Origin: Xanthomonas sacchari | Lineage (GTDB): Bacteria; Pseudomonadota; Gammaproteobacteria; Xanthomonadales; Xanthomonadaceae | NCBI RefSeq assembly: GCF_040529065.1 | Contig: NZ_CP132343.1 | Span: 3,534,001 to 3,598,000 of the forward strand | Length of the DNA: 64,000 nucleotides | Reading direction: 5' to 3' | Shown: one piece after another, positions 31,008-39,635 of the stretch | How the letters are laid out: every line of letters starts with the position of its first letter | How positions within the stretch are numbered: the stretch's first letter is position 1 | Position numbers and translations under genes: made by a program | The notes under the pieces: generated by a model | The model's input: only the letters and a program-made list of their open reading frames with translations | What the model was told of the DNA's origin: nothing | Databases searched by the model: none

Positions 31008-31036
31008 TTGTTAAAGAAACATAAACCCACTAGCAT
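31008..31036 (+). promoter_or_regulatory. Predicted sigma-70 promoter upstream of the exported protein at 31091
   Basis: TTGTTA (31008-31013) and TAGCAT (31031-31036) with a 17-base spacer, in an AT-rich patch. The leader would contain a perfect hairpin, GGCGGGAAC (31051-31059) with GTTCCCGCC (31064-31072). Confidence 0.55.
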
Positions 31037-31090
31037 CGACCACCCTGCCCGGCGGGAACTTTCGTTCCCGCCCCAAGTCTCAGATTGCTG

Positions 31091-31951
31091 ATGCGACCCT
31101 TCCTGCGCCTACCGCTCGCCCTGTTGATCGCCCTTGCGGCGAGCACGGGCGCGCACGCGCAGAGCAAGCCGGTCAACGGCCAGGACCGCACCGTGCTGCC
31201 GGTCTGGAACAAGGGCAGCGGCAAGGTCGAGGCGCTGCTGTATCTGGAACCCACCGGCGAACAGGCCGTGGGCGCGCGCTGGCATTTCGGCCGCAACTCG
31301 CTGGATGCCGCGTTCGGCCTGTCCTCCGGCGACTCGCTGGGCCTGCTGTGCAACAGCGCCAGCGGCAGCAGCATCAGCGGGCTGGCCAGCCACTGCATGC
31401 TGGCCAGCCTGGGCGACGACGACGGCACCACCGGCCACCACGTCGCCGCCACCACCACCTTCAACCGCCCCGGCGGGCGCCTGTCGCTGTCGGCCGGCAC
31501 CGGCCGCGAGAACCTCCCCGCCTGGCTGGCCGGCGCCAACAAGACGCCGTCGATGCGGATGGAGCAGAACGACCTGACCGTCTTCGCGCAGCAGAACATC
31601 GGCCGCGAGGGTTTCGTCTCGATCGGCGGCACCTACGCCAAGGCGCGTCTGGTGCCGATCGCCGACGCCACCCCGGCCATGCTCGACCGTTGGGACAGCA
31701 AGAGCCTGAGCATCGGCGGCGGCTACGGCTCGTTCAGCGCCAACGTCATCGGCCGCGTCGTCGACGCCCCCGGCCAGCCCGGCAAGTGGACCGGCCTGGG
31801 CGTAGGCCTGACCTGGCGCACGCCGTGGAGCGGCCAGCTGACCGTGGGTGCCGAGAACGTCATCACCCGCGGCAAGAACCCGTTCTCGCCGAACAACATC
31901 AGCACCGAAGAGGGGACCATCCCCTACGTACGGTACGAGCAGGACCTCTAG
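31091..31951 (+). CDS. Exported protein, probably a small outer-membrane beta-barrel
   Basis: 286 residues with a clear signal peptide (PFLRLPLALLIALAASTGAHA, cleaved before QSKPV). The mature part alternates polar and hydrophobic residues in short Gly-rich strands (FVSIGGTYAKARLVPI, SLSIGGGYGSFSANVIG, GLGVGLTWRTPW), suggesting a beta barrel, and it ends on Leu, not Phe. I recognise no named family; similar lone proteins are common in Xanthomonas. It has its own promoter and a terminator at 31982-32009, so it is monocistronic. Confidence 0.75.
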   Translation: MRPFLRLPLALLIALAASTGAHAQSKPVNGQDRTVLPVWNKGSGKVEALLYLEPTGEQAVGARWHFGRNSLDAAFGLSSGDSLGLLCNSASGSSISGLASHCMLASLGDDDGTTGHHVAATTTFNRPGGRLSLSAGTGRENLPAWLAGANKTPSMRMEQNDLTVFAQQNIGREGFVSIGGTYAKARLVPIADATPAMLDRWDSKSLSIGGGYGSFSANVIGRVVDAPGQPGKWTGLGVGLTWRTPWSGQLTVGAENVITRGKNPFSPNNISTEEGTIPYVRYEQDL

Positions 31952-31981
31952 CGACCTGCAGCAACACGTTGTTCCGCAAAG

Positions 31982-32009
31982 AAAAAGCCTCCCCGCGGAG
32001 GCTTTTTTG
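31982..32009 (+). terminator. Rho-independent terminator
   Basis: AAAAGCCTCC and GGAGGCTTTT flank the loop CCGC, followed by further T. It closes the gene ending at 31951. Confidence 0.9.
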
Positions 32010-32178
32010 TTGCCTGGCAAATGGTGATATACATCACGCAAATTGCAACGCCATTAACGACTCTTTAATTTCTCTGAAGACAAAGTTAACATCGGCTTAC
32101 CCCGCGGTTTTTGGCATCGCATTTCGGCGCCTCCGCAGGCGAACTTCAGCTGACATACACCTTTCGGAGAGAGAGCCA

Positions 32179-35064
32179 ATGAATTGCAAGACCCACCGCT
32201 TGCGCGATGCGATCGCGTTCGCACTCGCTGCCGGCACCACCGCGCTGCTCAGCACCGGCGCGGCCGCGGCCCAGGACAGCTCCTCCAACGATGCGTCCAA
32301 GACCCTGGACACCATCCAGGTCACCGGCTCGCGCGTTGCCCGCGTTGAAACCGAAACCGCCAGTCCGGTGGTCGTGATCGATCGCGCCGCGATCGAGCAG
32401 ACCGGCAAGCTGACCCTCGGCGACCTGGTGCAGGAACTGCCGGCGATGTCCGGCGCGCCGTCCACCCCGGCGGTCAACAACGGCGGCGGCGACGGCAAGT
32501 CCTCGGTCGACCTGCGCGGCCTCGGCGACGAGCGCACCCTGCTGCTGGTCAACGGCCGTCGCGTCGTCAACAACGACGTCAACTCGATCCCCGCCAGCGC
32601 CGTGGAGCGCATCGAAGTGCTGACCAGCGGCGCCTCGGCCGTGTACGGCTCCGATGCCGTGGCCGGCGTGGTCAACTTCATCCTACGCAAGGACTTCGAA
32701 GGCCTGGCGGTCAGCGTCGACTACGGTCAGGCGACCCACCTGAGCGACGGTGCGCGTAGCGGCGGCTCGCTGACCTTCGGTCAGGTCGGCGATCGCGGCA
32801 ACATCATGGTCGGCCTGAACTACAACAAGTTCGACGGCATTTCCTCCGCCGACCGCAAGTACTCCAAGGACGCGACCTACCTGTACAGCGGCGCGGTCAC
32901 CGTGCTCGGCTCCAGCCGCAACCCGCGCGGCCGCATCACCGTGCCGACCGCCCTGCGTCCCCAGTACGGCGGCTGCTCCACCGTCACCCTGAAGCCCGGC
33001 GCGACCGGCGCCTCGCAGGGCGACTATCGCTGCTACTCCGGCGCGACCGACTCCTTCAACTACCAGGCCACCAACCTGATCATGACGCCGCAGGAGCGCA
33101 CCAACGCGTTCTTCCTGGCCAACTATCAGATCACCGACAGCATCAACGCCTTCGCCCAGGTCTACCACAACAAGACCAGCTCCAACTTCGCGATCGCGCC
33201 GCTGCCGTTCGACGCCCGTGGCGACAAGGTGGTGATCTCCGCCAACAACTTCTACAACCCGTTCGGCACCAACTTCGGCGCCGATGAAGCCGGCAACCAG
33301 TACAACCAGTTGCTGACCCGCTTCACCTCGCTCGGCCAGCGCCGTTCCTACTACAGCACCGTGACCGACCAGGTCGTGGCGGGCCTGGAAGGCTTCGTCG
33401 GCGACAGCACCTGGAAGTGGGACGCGGCCATGAACTACGGCCACTACACCCGCGAGAACACCAGCTACGGCTACGTGTACTACGCCGGCCTGCGCGATGC
33501 GCTGGGCCCGTCGTTCCGCGACACCGACGGCGTGATCAAGTGCGGCAGCGCCGGTGCGGTGATCGCCGGCTGCACCCCGTTGAACATCTTCAACATCAAC
33601 GACCCGCAGACGATCGCGACCCTCGGCAAGTACGAGGCGCGTCCGACCTACTCCAACACCTACCAGATGCGCAGCTTCGAAGCCAACGCCAACGGCGAGC
33701 TGTTCACGCTGCCGGCCGGCGCCTCGCAGCTGGCGGTGGGCGTGTCCTGGCGCGAGGAGTACCAGAAGAACGCGGTCGACTACATCGCCATCGCCAATGC
33801 GAACGGCAACTGCTTCATCTCGCAGGAAGCCTGCGGCACCCCGCTGAGCGGCAAGTACAACGTGAAGGAGCTGTACGCCGAACTGTACGTGCCGCTGCTG
33901 TCCGAGGTCCCGTTCGCGCACCTGCTGGCGCTGACCCTGGGCTCGCGCTATTCGGACTACAACACCTTCGGCAACACCACCAACAGCAAGGTCCAGCTGG
34001 AATGGCGTCCGATCCAGAACCTGCTGCTGCGCGGCACGGTCGCCGAGGTGTTCCGCGCTCCGACCATCGAGAACCTGTACTCGGGCGCCAGCGGCGATGC
34101 GCCGAACTTCGCCGATCCCTGCATCGGCTACGGCCGCACCGGCACCCCGCGCGACCATGAAGCGGCGTGCGGCGCGGGCGCGGGCGCGACCGCCATCCCG
34201 GGCGCCACCGGCATCACCCCGAGCGGCATGTCGCAGACCACCGGCGTGTGGTCGGGCTCGGTCGCTGCGGGCTTCGACCTGAAGCCGGAACAGGGCAAGT
34301 CGTTCGACTGGGGCGTGGTCTATGACCCGGAATGGCTGCCGGGCTTCTCGGCCAGCCTGGACTACTGGCGCCTGTACCTGAACGACACGATCAACCGCGC
34401 CGATGCGCAGACCGTGGCCGACATCTGCTACAGCGACAACAACAGCCCGTTCTGCGGCTTCATCAACCGCTATACCGATGGCCAGGTGAACTTCATCCGC
34501 GAGCCGATCGTCAACCTGGGCCGCCTCGACACCAAGGGCTGGGACCTGGCGCTGCGCTACCGTCTGCCCGACACCGCCTGGGGTAGCTACACCTTCGGCC
34601 TGGACGGCACCTACATCGCGCGCTACGACAACAAGACCAACCCGGACGATCCGGCGGGCGTGGTCACCCACGTGGCTGGCACGTACAACAAGAGCTACGG
34701 CCTGTACTCGCGTGTCCGCGGCCGCCTGTTCGTGAACTGGCAGAAGGGCGACCTCGGCGCCAGCTGGCGCATCCGCTACGTCGGTCCGTTCGACGTCGGC
34801 AGCGCCGATCCGGCGCAGAACCGCAGCGCCGACGCCGGCTATCCGAACGTGGTGGTCCCCTACGGTTCCTACTTCCTGCACAGCGTCAGCGTGAACTACG
34901 CGCTGCCGTGGTTCAATTCGAAGGTGGAAGTGGGCCTGGACAACGTGTTCGACAAGCAGCCGCCCATGCTGTATCAGAACAACGTGCTGAACGCCAACAC
35001 GGACGTGAACAGCTTCGACACCGTTGGCCGCTACCTGTGGGCTCGCTACAGCATGAGCTTCTGA
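32179..35064 (+). CDS. TonB-dependent outer-membrane receptor
   Basis: 961 residues. Signal peptide (1-31, ending TGAAAAQ), a TonB box-like LDTIQVTGSR (about 43-52), a plug domain with LGDLVQELPAMSG, VDLRGLGDERTLLLVNGRR and SGASAVYGSDAVAGVVNFIL, and a barrel ending in RYLWARYSMSF with the terminal Phe. It imports a large or scarce ligand across the outer membrane using TonB energy. The Ser/Thr/Asn-rich plug without an N-terminal extension marks it as a non-signalling receptor. GGAGAGAG precedes ATG 32179. Upstream DNA (31952-32178) is AT-rich. It ends at a strong terminator 30 bases after the stop. The next genes encode a sulfotransferase and a hydroxylase. Confidence 0.95.
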   Translation: MNCKTHRLRDAIAFALAAGTTALLSTGAAAAQDSSSNDASKTLDTIQVTGSRVARVETETASPVVVIDRAAIEQTGKLTLGDLVQELPAMSGAPSTPAVNNGGGDGKSSVDLRGLGDERTLLLVNGRRVVNNDVNSIPASAVERIEVLTSGASAVYGSDAVAGVVNFILRKDFEGLAVSVDYGQATHLSDGARSGGSLTFGQVGDRGNIMVGLNYNKFDGISSADRKYSKDATYLYSGAVTVLGSSRNPRGRITVPTALRPQYGGCSTVTLKPGATGASQGDYRCYSGATDSFNYQATNLIMTPQERTNAFFLANYQITDSINAFAQVYHNKTSSNFAIAPLPFDARGDKVVISANNFYNPFGTNFGADEAGNQYNQLLTRFTSLGQRRSYYSTVTDQVVAGLEGFVGDSTWKWDAAMNYGHYTRENTSYGYVYYAGLRDALGPSFRDTDGVIKCGSAGAVIAGCTPLNIFNINDPQTIATLGKYEARPTYSNTYQMRSFEANANGELFTLPAGASQLAVGVSWREEYQKNAVDYIAIANANGNCFISQEACGTPLSGKYNVKELYAELYVPLLSEVPFAHLLALTLGSRYSDYNTFGNTTNSKVQLEWRPIQNLLLRGTVAEVFRAPTIENLYSGASGDAPNFADPCIGYGRTGTPRDHEAACGAGAGATAIPGATGITPSGMSQTTGVWSGSVAAGFDLKPEQGKSFDWGVVYDPEWLPGFSASLDYWRLYLNDTINRADAQTVADICYSDNNSPFCGFINRYTDGQVNFIREPIVNLGRLDTKGWDLALRYRLPDTAWGSYTFGLDGTYIARYDNKTNPDDPAGVVTHVAGTYNKSYGLYSRVRGRLFVNWQKGDLGASWRIRYVGPFDVGSADPAQNRSADAGYPNVVVPYGSYFLHSVSVNYALPWFNSKVEVGLDNVFDKQPPMLYQNNVLNANTDVNSFDTVGRYLWARYSMSF

Positions 35065-35094
35065 GTTCGCTCAGTCCGCTCCTGACGTGACGAC

Positions 35095-35131
35095 GAGGGC
35101 CGCGCGACGCATTCGCGCGGCCCTCTTTTTT
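35095..35131 (+). terminator. Strong Rho-independent terminator after the TonB-dependent receptor
   Basis: A perfect 13-bp stem, GAGGGCCGCGCGA (35095-35107) and TCGCGCGGCCCTC (35113-35125), with a 5-base loop and a run of six T. The next gene starts only 12 bases later and must rely on read-through or a promoter inside this stretch. Confidence 0.92.
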
Positions 35132-35142
35132 GGCAGACCGGA

Positions 35143-36981
35143 ATGAACGCACCACAGCTGCAACACGCGATCTATCTCATCGAACAAGGCAACGCGGAAA
35201 CCGCCGCCGAGCTGTGCCAGCAGGCACTGGCCGCCACGCCGCACGATCCCAACTGGCACACGCTGCTGGCGATGGCGCTACAGCAGCGCGGCGACGTGGC
35301 CGGCGCCGCCACGCACTACCGCACCCTGACCCGCCTGCAGCCGCAGGAGTCGGCGCACTGGGCCAATCTGGGCATGACGCTGCGCACCCTGGGCGAGCAT
35401 GCCGACGCCGACCAGGCCTACCGCCAGGCCCTCGCTCTGGCGCCGCAGACCTATCACTATCTCGTCGACCATGGCCTGCTGTTGCTGGACATGGGCGACA
35501 TCGCGCGCGCGCGACACCGCCTGCTCGACGCGGTCGACCTGGATCCGGCGCAACCGGAAGCGCGCATCCACGCCGCGATCGCCTGCTTCGAGTGCGGCGA
35601 TGCGCAACGCGCCGCCGCCCTGCTCCCACCACCCGCCGTGTGGCCGCACCTGCCCGACGACCTGCGCGAGGACTTGGCCGGTGCACTGATCCAGGTCGGT
35701 AGAACCGACGAAGCCGAGGCGTTGCTGTCGCAGACCCAGCACGGCCAGGCGCCGTCGCTCTCCAACCTGATCCGCCTGGCGCAACTGCACGAACGCACCA
35801 ACCGCATCCCCGAGGCGGAGGCGCTGTGGCAGCAGGCGAGCGCCATCGCCGTGCAGGACGACAGGCAGACCCGCATCGACCTGCTGCAACTGCAGGCGGC
35901 GCTGGCACTGCGCCGCAAGGACTACACCGCCGCACGCGGCGCCAATACCGAATTGCTCGCCCTGCGGCCGCAGGTGCAGATCGAAGCCAACGCCTATTTT
36001 GCGCTGGCAGGCATCGATGACAAGCAAGGCGAGCCTGCCGCGGCGATGGCCATGCTGGCAAAGGCGCACGCCCTGCAGTTCAAGCTCGCCGCAGAGACCA
36101 TGCCGGACATCGCCCACTCCGGCGAAGAACCGCTGCAGATCTCCAGCCTGTGGCTGGAAACCCCGTTCGCGGTGGACCCGCACGCCACGGCGCCGGACAG
36201 CGACGCGTCACCGGTGTTCATCGTCGGCTTTCCCCGCTCAGGCACCACCATGCTGGAACAGATGCTCGATGCGCATCCGCGCTACGCGTCGATGGACGAG
36301 CGCGCGATCCTGCAGCGTTGCATCGAATGGATGGAAGCGCAGGGCAAGCGTTATCCGTACGACCTGGACGCGCTGGACCACGCCCAGGTCGAGGCGATGC
36401 GCCAGGTGTACTGGGCGGAGGTCGCCAAGGTCGTGGCCCTGGCCACAGGCCAGCAACTGGTCGACAAGAACCCGCTGAACATGCTGCGCCTGCCGGTGAT
36501 CATGCGCATGTTCCCCGACGCCAAGATCATCCTCGCACTGCGCCATCCCTGCGACGTGCTGTTGAGCTGCTACATGCAGAACTTCCGCTCGCCGGCCTTC
36601 ATGGTGCTGTGCTCCACGCTCGAGCGCCTTGCAAAGAGTTACGTGAACGCGATGCGCTTCTGGATCCACCATCAGGCGCTGCTGCAACCGCAGTTGCTGA
36701 TCCTCAAGTACGAGGAAACGGTGCGCGATTTCCCCACGCAAGTGCAACGCATCGGCGACTTCCTGGGCATCGACCAGGCCGGATTCCTGGCCGATTTCGC
36801 GCAGCATGCCGCACGCAAGGGCTACATCAGCACCCCCAGCTACGCGCAAGTGGTGGAGCCGGTGAACCAACGCGCCGTGGGTCGCTGGCATCCCTACGCA
36901 CCCTGGCTGGCCGACGCGCTACCGATCCTGCAGCCGGTGGCCACGCACTGGGGCTACGACCTGGATGCCGCTACCCCATGA
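35143..36981 (+). CDS. TPR-repeat sulfotransferase
   Basis: 612 residues. About 330 N-terminal residues form tetratricopeptide repeats (AELCQQALAATPHDPNWHTL, YRTLTRLQPQESAHWANLGM, AYRQALALAP). The C-terminal part is a sulfotransferase: the 5'-phosphosulfate loop is FIVGFPRSGTTMLEQML (about 361-376) and the 3'-phosphate site is LALRHPCDVLLSCYMQNF. It should move sulfate from PAPS to an acceptor, which the TPRs may select. It lies directly downstream of a TonB-dependent receptor and overlaps a dioxygenase gene by ATGA. Known relatives include protein tyrosine sulfotransferases such as RaxST, but the acceptor here is unknown. Confidence 0.9.
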   Translation: MNAPQLQHAIYLIEQGNAETAAELCQQALAATPHDPNWHTLLAMALQQRGDVAGAATHYRTLTRLQPQESAHWANLGMTLRTLGEHADADQAYRQALALAPQTYHYLVDHGLLLLDMGDIARARHRLLDAVDLDPAQPEARIHAAIACFECGDAQRAAALLPPPAVWPHLPDDLREDLAGALIQVGRTDEAEALLSQTQHGQAPSLSNLIRLAQLHERTNRIPEAEALWQQASAIAVQDDRQTRIDLLQLQAALALRRKDYTAARGANTELLALRPQVQIEANAYFALAGIDDKQGEPAAAMAMLAKAHALQFKLAAETMPDIAHSGEEPLQISSLWLETPFAVDPHATAPDSDASPVFIVGFPRSGTTMLEQMLDAHPRYASMDERAILQRCIEWMEAQGKRYPYDLDALDHAQVEAMRQVYWAEVAKVVALATGQQLVDKNPLNMLRLPVIMRMFPDAKIILALRHPCDVLLSCYMQNFRSPAFMVLCSTLERLAKSYVNAMRFWIHHQALLQPQLLILKYEETVRDFPTQVQRIGDFLGIDQAGFLADFAQHAARKGYISTPSYAQVVEPVNQRAVGRWHPYAPWLADALPILQPVATHWGYDLDAATP

Positions 36982-37544
36982 AAGCGCTGAGCGACTACAT
37001 CCGCACCTACGACGACGCCCTACCCGTCGCGTTCTGCCAGCAGTTGATCGAAGGATTCGAAGCGTCCCGCGCGCATCACCTGCGCAACGGTAGCACGCTG
37101 CACGCCGCGCTGAGCGAGAGCAACTGGACCGAACTGGACATCGGCAAACTGGCCGATCCGGCCTTCCTGGGCTTCTTCCTGGACCGGATCGAACACTACC
37201 TGGCCTGCTACAACCAGGAGCTGGGCCTGACCCTGCCCATTCCGTACCGACCGACCATCGACCGGCTGATCCTGAAGAAATACCAGGTGGGCGGTGTCGA
37301 TCGCTTCCAGCCGCACTTCGACGCGGTCGACGCGGTCTCGGAACGCTACCTGGTGTTCCTGTGGTATCTCAACGACGTCGGCGAAGGCGGCACCACCCGC
37401 TTCTGCGACCTCGACGTGGAAACCGCACCACGCGCCGGCCGGCTGCTGATGTTCCCGCCCTACTGGATGTACCAGCACGTCGGCGAGCCGCCGGTGTCCA
37501 ACGACAAGTACATCCTGTCGACCTACCTGATGTTCAAGCGCTGA
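36978..37544 (+). CDS. 2-oxoglutarate/Fe(II) dioxygenase, prolyl 4-hydroxylase type
   Basis: 188 residues. The double-stranded beta helix has the iron triad H113 and D115 (QPHFDAVD) and H167 (YQHVGEPP), with the likely 2-oxoglutarate-binding basic residue K177 in NDKYILSTY. VFLWYLNDVGEGGTTRF and GRLLMFPPYWMYQH are standard for the P4Hc family. It should hydroxylate a protein or peptide residue. It is co-translated with the TPR-sulfotransferase (ATGA overlap), so both probably act on the same target (inference). Confidence 0.9.
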   Translation: MKALSDYIRTYDDALPVAFCQQLIEGFEASRAHHLRNGSTLHAALSESNWTELDIGKLADPAFLGFFLDRIEHYLACYNQELGLTLPIPYRPTIDRLILKKYQVGGVDRFQPHFDAVDAVSERYLVFLWYLNDVGEGGTTRFCDLDVETAPRAGRLLMFPPYWMYQHVGEPPVSNDKYILSTYLMFKR

Positions 37545-37587
37545 GCGTCGCCGCGAACTGCAGGGCGCAGGCCGCGGCAGGCGCGGC

Positions 37588-38880
37588 TCAGACGCCGGCG
37601 CGCAGATTGAACGCGCCGATCGTCTCCACCAGTTGCCGCAGCGCCAGCGTCTCGGCCTCGTCCAGATCCGGGTGCCAGGTGTCCAGGATCGTCACCACCC
37701 GCACCCGGTCGCTGTGGTTCCAGGCGTGGTGCAGGCAGGTGTCGTTGAACGTCACCAGGCGACCGACCTCCCAGGCATGGGCAATGCCGGCGACTTCGAG
37801 CGCGCAGTCCGGCGGCACGATCAACGGCAAGTGGGTCACGACGCGCGCGTTGGTCACGCCGTAATGCGGCTTGATCGTGGTGCCGGGCGCCAGGATCGAG
37901 AACAACACTTCCGGTGCGTGCCCCTCGATCCGGGTCAGCGGCACCTGCGCCAACGCGGCTGCCGTGCGCGGGCAGCGCTGCAGGTTCTCCGGGTAGTCTT
38001 GCCCGTGCCGGAAGAAGAAATAGGCATCCCAGGCGCCGTCGCCCCGCTGGCCGACGAGATAGTCCTGCGGCGACGCGCCGTTGCTGAAATCCAGGAACGG
38101 TTGCACCGACTGCCGCGACGCCAGCACCTGGTGCGCCTCTTCGACGATCCCGGCGGCAGCGTCCTGCAAGTGGTCGTACCAGGGGAATCGCGCGGCACCC
38201 AGATAGGGCGACGGGTCCAGCTCCGGGATGTACAGGAAGGTCGGATGCTGGCCATCGTCCGCCGGCCGTGGCTGCAGCCCGAGATAGATGCGCAATGCCG
38301 CCATCACCCGGCGCAACGCGGCCTCGCCGAAACGATCGAGCAACGGCTGGATCGCGGCGACGAACACGGCGTGTCGCCCCTGGTCGATCCGCCGCATCGC
38401 AGCGACCACGCGCGCCCGCAATTCGGGCGCGGTCGTATCCTGATCGAGCCAGCGTCCCTTGGCCTGCGCCGTGCGTACTGCCGCGAAGTACATCGGCAGC
38501 GCGTCGTCGTGGCGGCCCAGCGCATCCAGGCTTTCGGCGTACCACAACCGCACCAGGAACGCGTCGGCGGCCAACTGCAAGGCGTGTTCGAACGCAGGCA
38601 GCGCCTGCGCATGCTCGCCGAGCCGGGCCAGGCAGATCGCGCTGCGGCTCCACGCCTCCACGCTGGGGGCGGCGGCGGCCACCAGCGCCCAGGCATGTGC
38701 GGCGCGCGCGAACGCGCCGCTGTCCATCAGCAGCATCGCATGCGCGCGGCGCAACGCCAGATCGGCAGGCGCCGCGTCCAGGGCCCGCTCGCACAGCGCA
38801 TCCGCCGCGCGATAGTCGCCGTCGGCCACGTGCCGCTGCACGGCTTCCAGCGCCTCGGCAGCGGCCGACACCTGCGCCAT
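37588..38880 (-). CDS. TPR-containing aspartyl/asparaginyl beta-hydroxylase
   Basis: 430 residues. The first 200 form TPR-like helices (VQRHVADGDYRAADALCERAL, AFEHALQLAADAFLVRLWYA). The C-terminal domain matches Asp_Arg_Hydrox: FSILAPGTTIKPHYGVTNARV with the first iron His, then VGRLVTFNDTCLHHAWNHSD with the second and VTILDTWHPDL. These enzymes beta-hydroxylate Asp or Asn side chains. It converges on the sulfotransferase-dioxygenase pair (43 bases between stops), and its ATG overlaps the stop of the TetR gene by one base (TGATG), so it is expressed with that regulator. Confidence 0.9.
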   Translation of the reverse strand: MAQVSAAAEALEAVQRHVADGDYRAADALCERALDAAPADLALRRAHAMLLMDSGAFARAAHAWALVAAAAPSVEAWSRSAICLARLGEHAQALPAFEHALQLAADAFLVRLWYAESLDALGRHDDALPMYFAAVRTAQAKGRWLDQDTTAPELRARVVAAMRRIDQGRHAVFVAAIQPLLDRFGEAALRRVMAALRIYLGLQPRPADDGQHPTFLYIPELDPSPYLGAARFPWYDHLQDAAAGIVEEAHQVLASRQSVQPFLDFSNGASPQDYLVGQRGDGAWDAYFFFRHGQDYPENLQRCPRTAAALAQVPLTRIEGHAPEVLFSILAPGTTIKPHYGVTNARVVTHLPLIVPPDCALEVAGIAHAWEVGRLVTFNDTCLHHAWNHSDRVRVVTILDTWHPDLDEAETLALRQLVETIGAFNLRAGV

Positions 38881-39491
38881 CAGCCGGGAATCAAGGTCAC
38901 GATGACGTGCTCGACGTAGGCCTCGAAGTCCTCGCGCGCCTGCTTGGGCTGGTGCAGTTGCAACGACAGCTGCAGGAAGCCGACGTAGGCGGCATAGGCC
39001 AGGCGTGCGCGATGCTGGGCGTCGGTGCGGCTGAGCCCGGCCTGGCGGAACGAGGCGATCAGGTACTCCATGCGCCGCTGCGAGACCCGGTCGATCACCG
39101 GCCGCACCGCGGGGTGGTCGAGCGCCTTCAGCAGCTCGCTGTAGATGACGTGCGGCTTGACCTCGTGCGCGACCAGTTGGAACAGCGCGCGCAGCCGCGT
39201 GCGCGGATCCGGCACTTCTTCCAGGCTGCCGAACACCTGTTGCTGCTCGACCAGTTCCCAGCGCTCCAGCGCGGCCTGCAGCAGCGCATCGCGCGAGGGG
39301 AAATGCCAGTAGAAGCTGCCCTTGGTGACGCCCAGGCGCCGCGCCAGCGGCTCCACCGCCACCGCGCTCACGCCCTGTTCGGCGATCAGGTCCAGGGCGG
39401 CCTGCGCCCAGTCTTCGGCACTGAGCCGGTTGTTGCGGCCACCGCCGGAAGCGGCGCCGTCGTCAGAGGAAGAAGCGGGCGCGGTATTCAT
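38880..39491 (-). CDS. TetR family transcriptional regulator
   Basis: 203 residues. The N-terminal helix-turn-helix is typical: NRLSAEDWAQAALDLIAEQGVSAVAVEPLARRLGVTKGSFYWHFPSRDALLQA. The C-terminal ligand domain is unassigned. It is divergent from hydrolase-fadE-DUF4442, and several ATAC(6)GTAT repeats lie in the shared region, so it probably represses both sides and responds to a fatty acid or acyl-CoA (inference from the fadE partner). Its stop overlaps the aspartyl hydroxylase start by one base. Confidence 0.9.
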   Translation of the reverse strand: MNTAPASSSDDGAASGGGRNNRLSAEDWAQAALDLIAEQGVSAVAVEPLARRLGVTKGSFYWHFPSRDALLQAALERWELVEQQQVFGSLEEVPDPRTRLRALFQLVAHEVKPHVIYSELLKALDHPAVRPVIDRVSQRRMEYLIASFRQAGLSRTDAQHRARLAYAAYVGFLQLSLQLHQPKQAREDFEAYVEHVIVTLIPG

Positions 39492-39504
39492 CCGTGGATT
39501 TAAC

Positions 39505-39530
39505 CATACGGGGACGTCGGTTGCAGTATG
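39505..39530. promoter_or_regulatory. CATAC / GTATG half-sites upstream of tetR
   Basis: CATAC (39505-39509) and GTATG (39526-39530) form a widely spaced inverted repeat 14 bases ahead of the tetR start. The half-sites equal those of the operators on the hydrolase side. Confidence 0.45.
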
Positions 39531-39581
39531 TGGCCTTCGCGCGGTGGGCGCAAACGCCCGGCAGCATTGGCTTTTCGTACC

Positions 39582-39635
39582 CATACTGCATCGTATTGAC
39601 ATGCCGCACCGGGCGACCATACTATCTCGTATGGT
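39582..39635. promoter_or_regulatory. Two TetR-type operators overlapping the hydrolase-fadE promoter
   Basis: ACCATAC-6-GTATGGT (39616-39635) has perfect 7-bp arms. ATAC-6-GTAT (39583-39596) has the same spacing. A -35 box TTGACA (39596-39601) and a -10 TACTAT (39620-39625) with an 18-base spacer sit between and under them, so a bound repressor would block the polymerase. The ATG at 39631 lies inside the second operator. Confidence 0.65.

Noticed and set aside
31348-32178. In-frame N-terminal extension of the TonB-dependent receptor
   Set aside because: The extension crosses the preceding gene and its terminator; the signal peptide begins at 32179.
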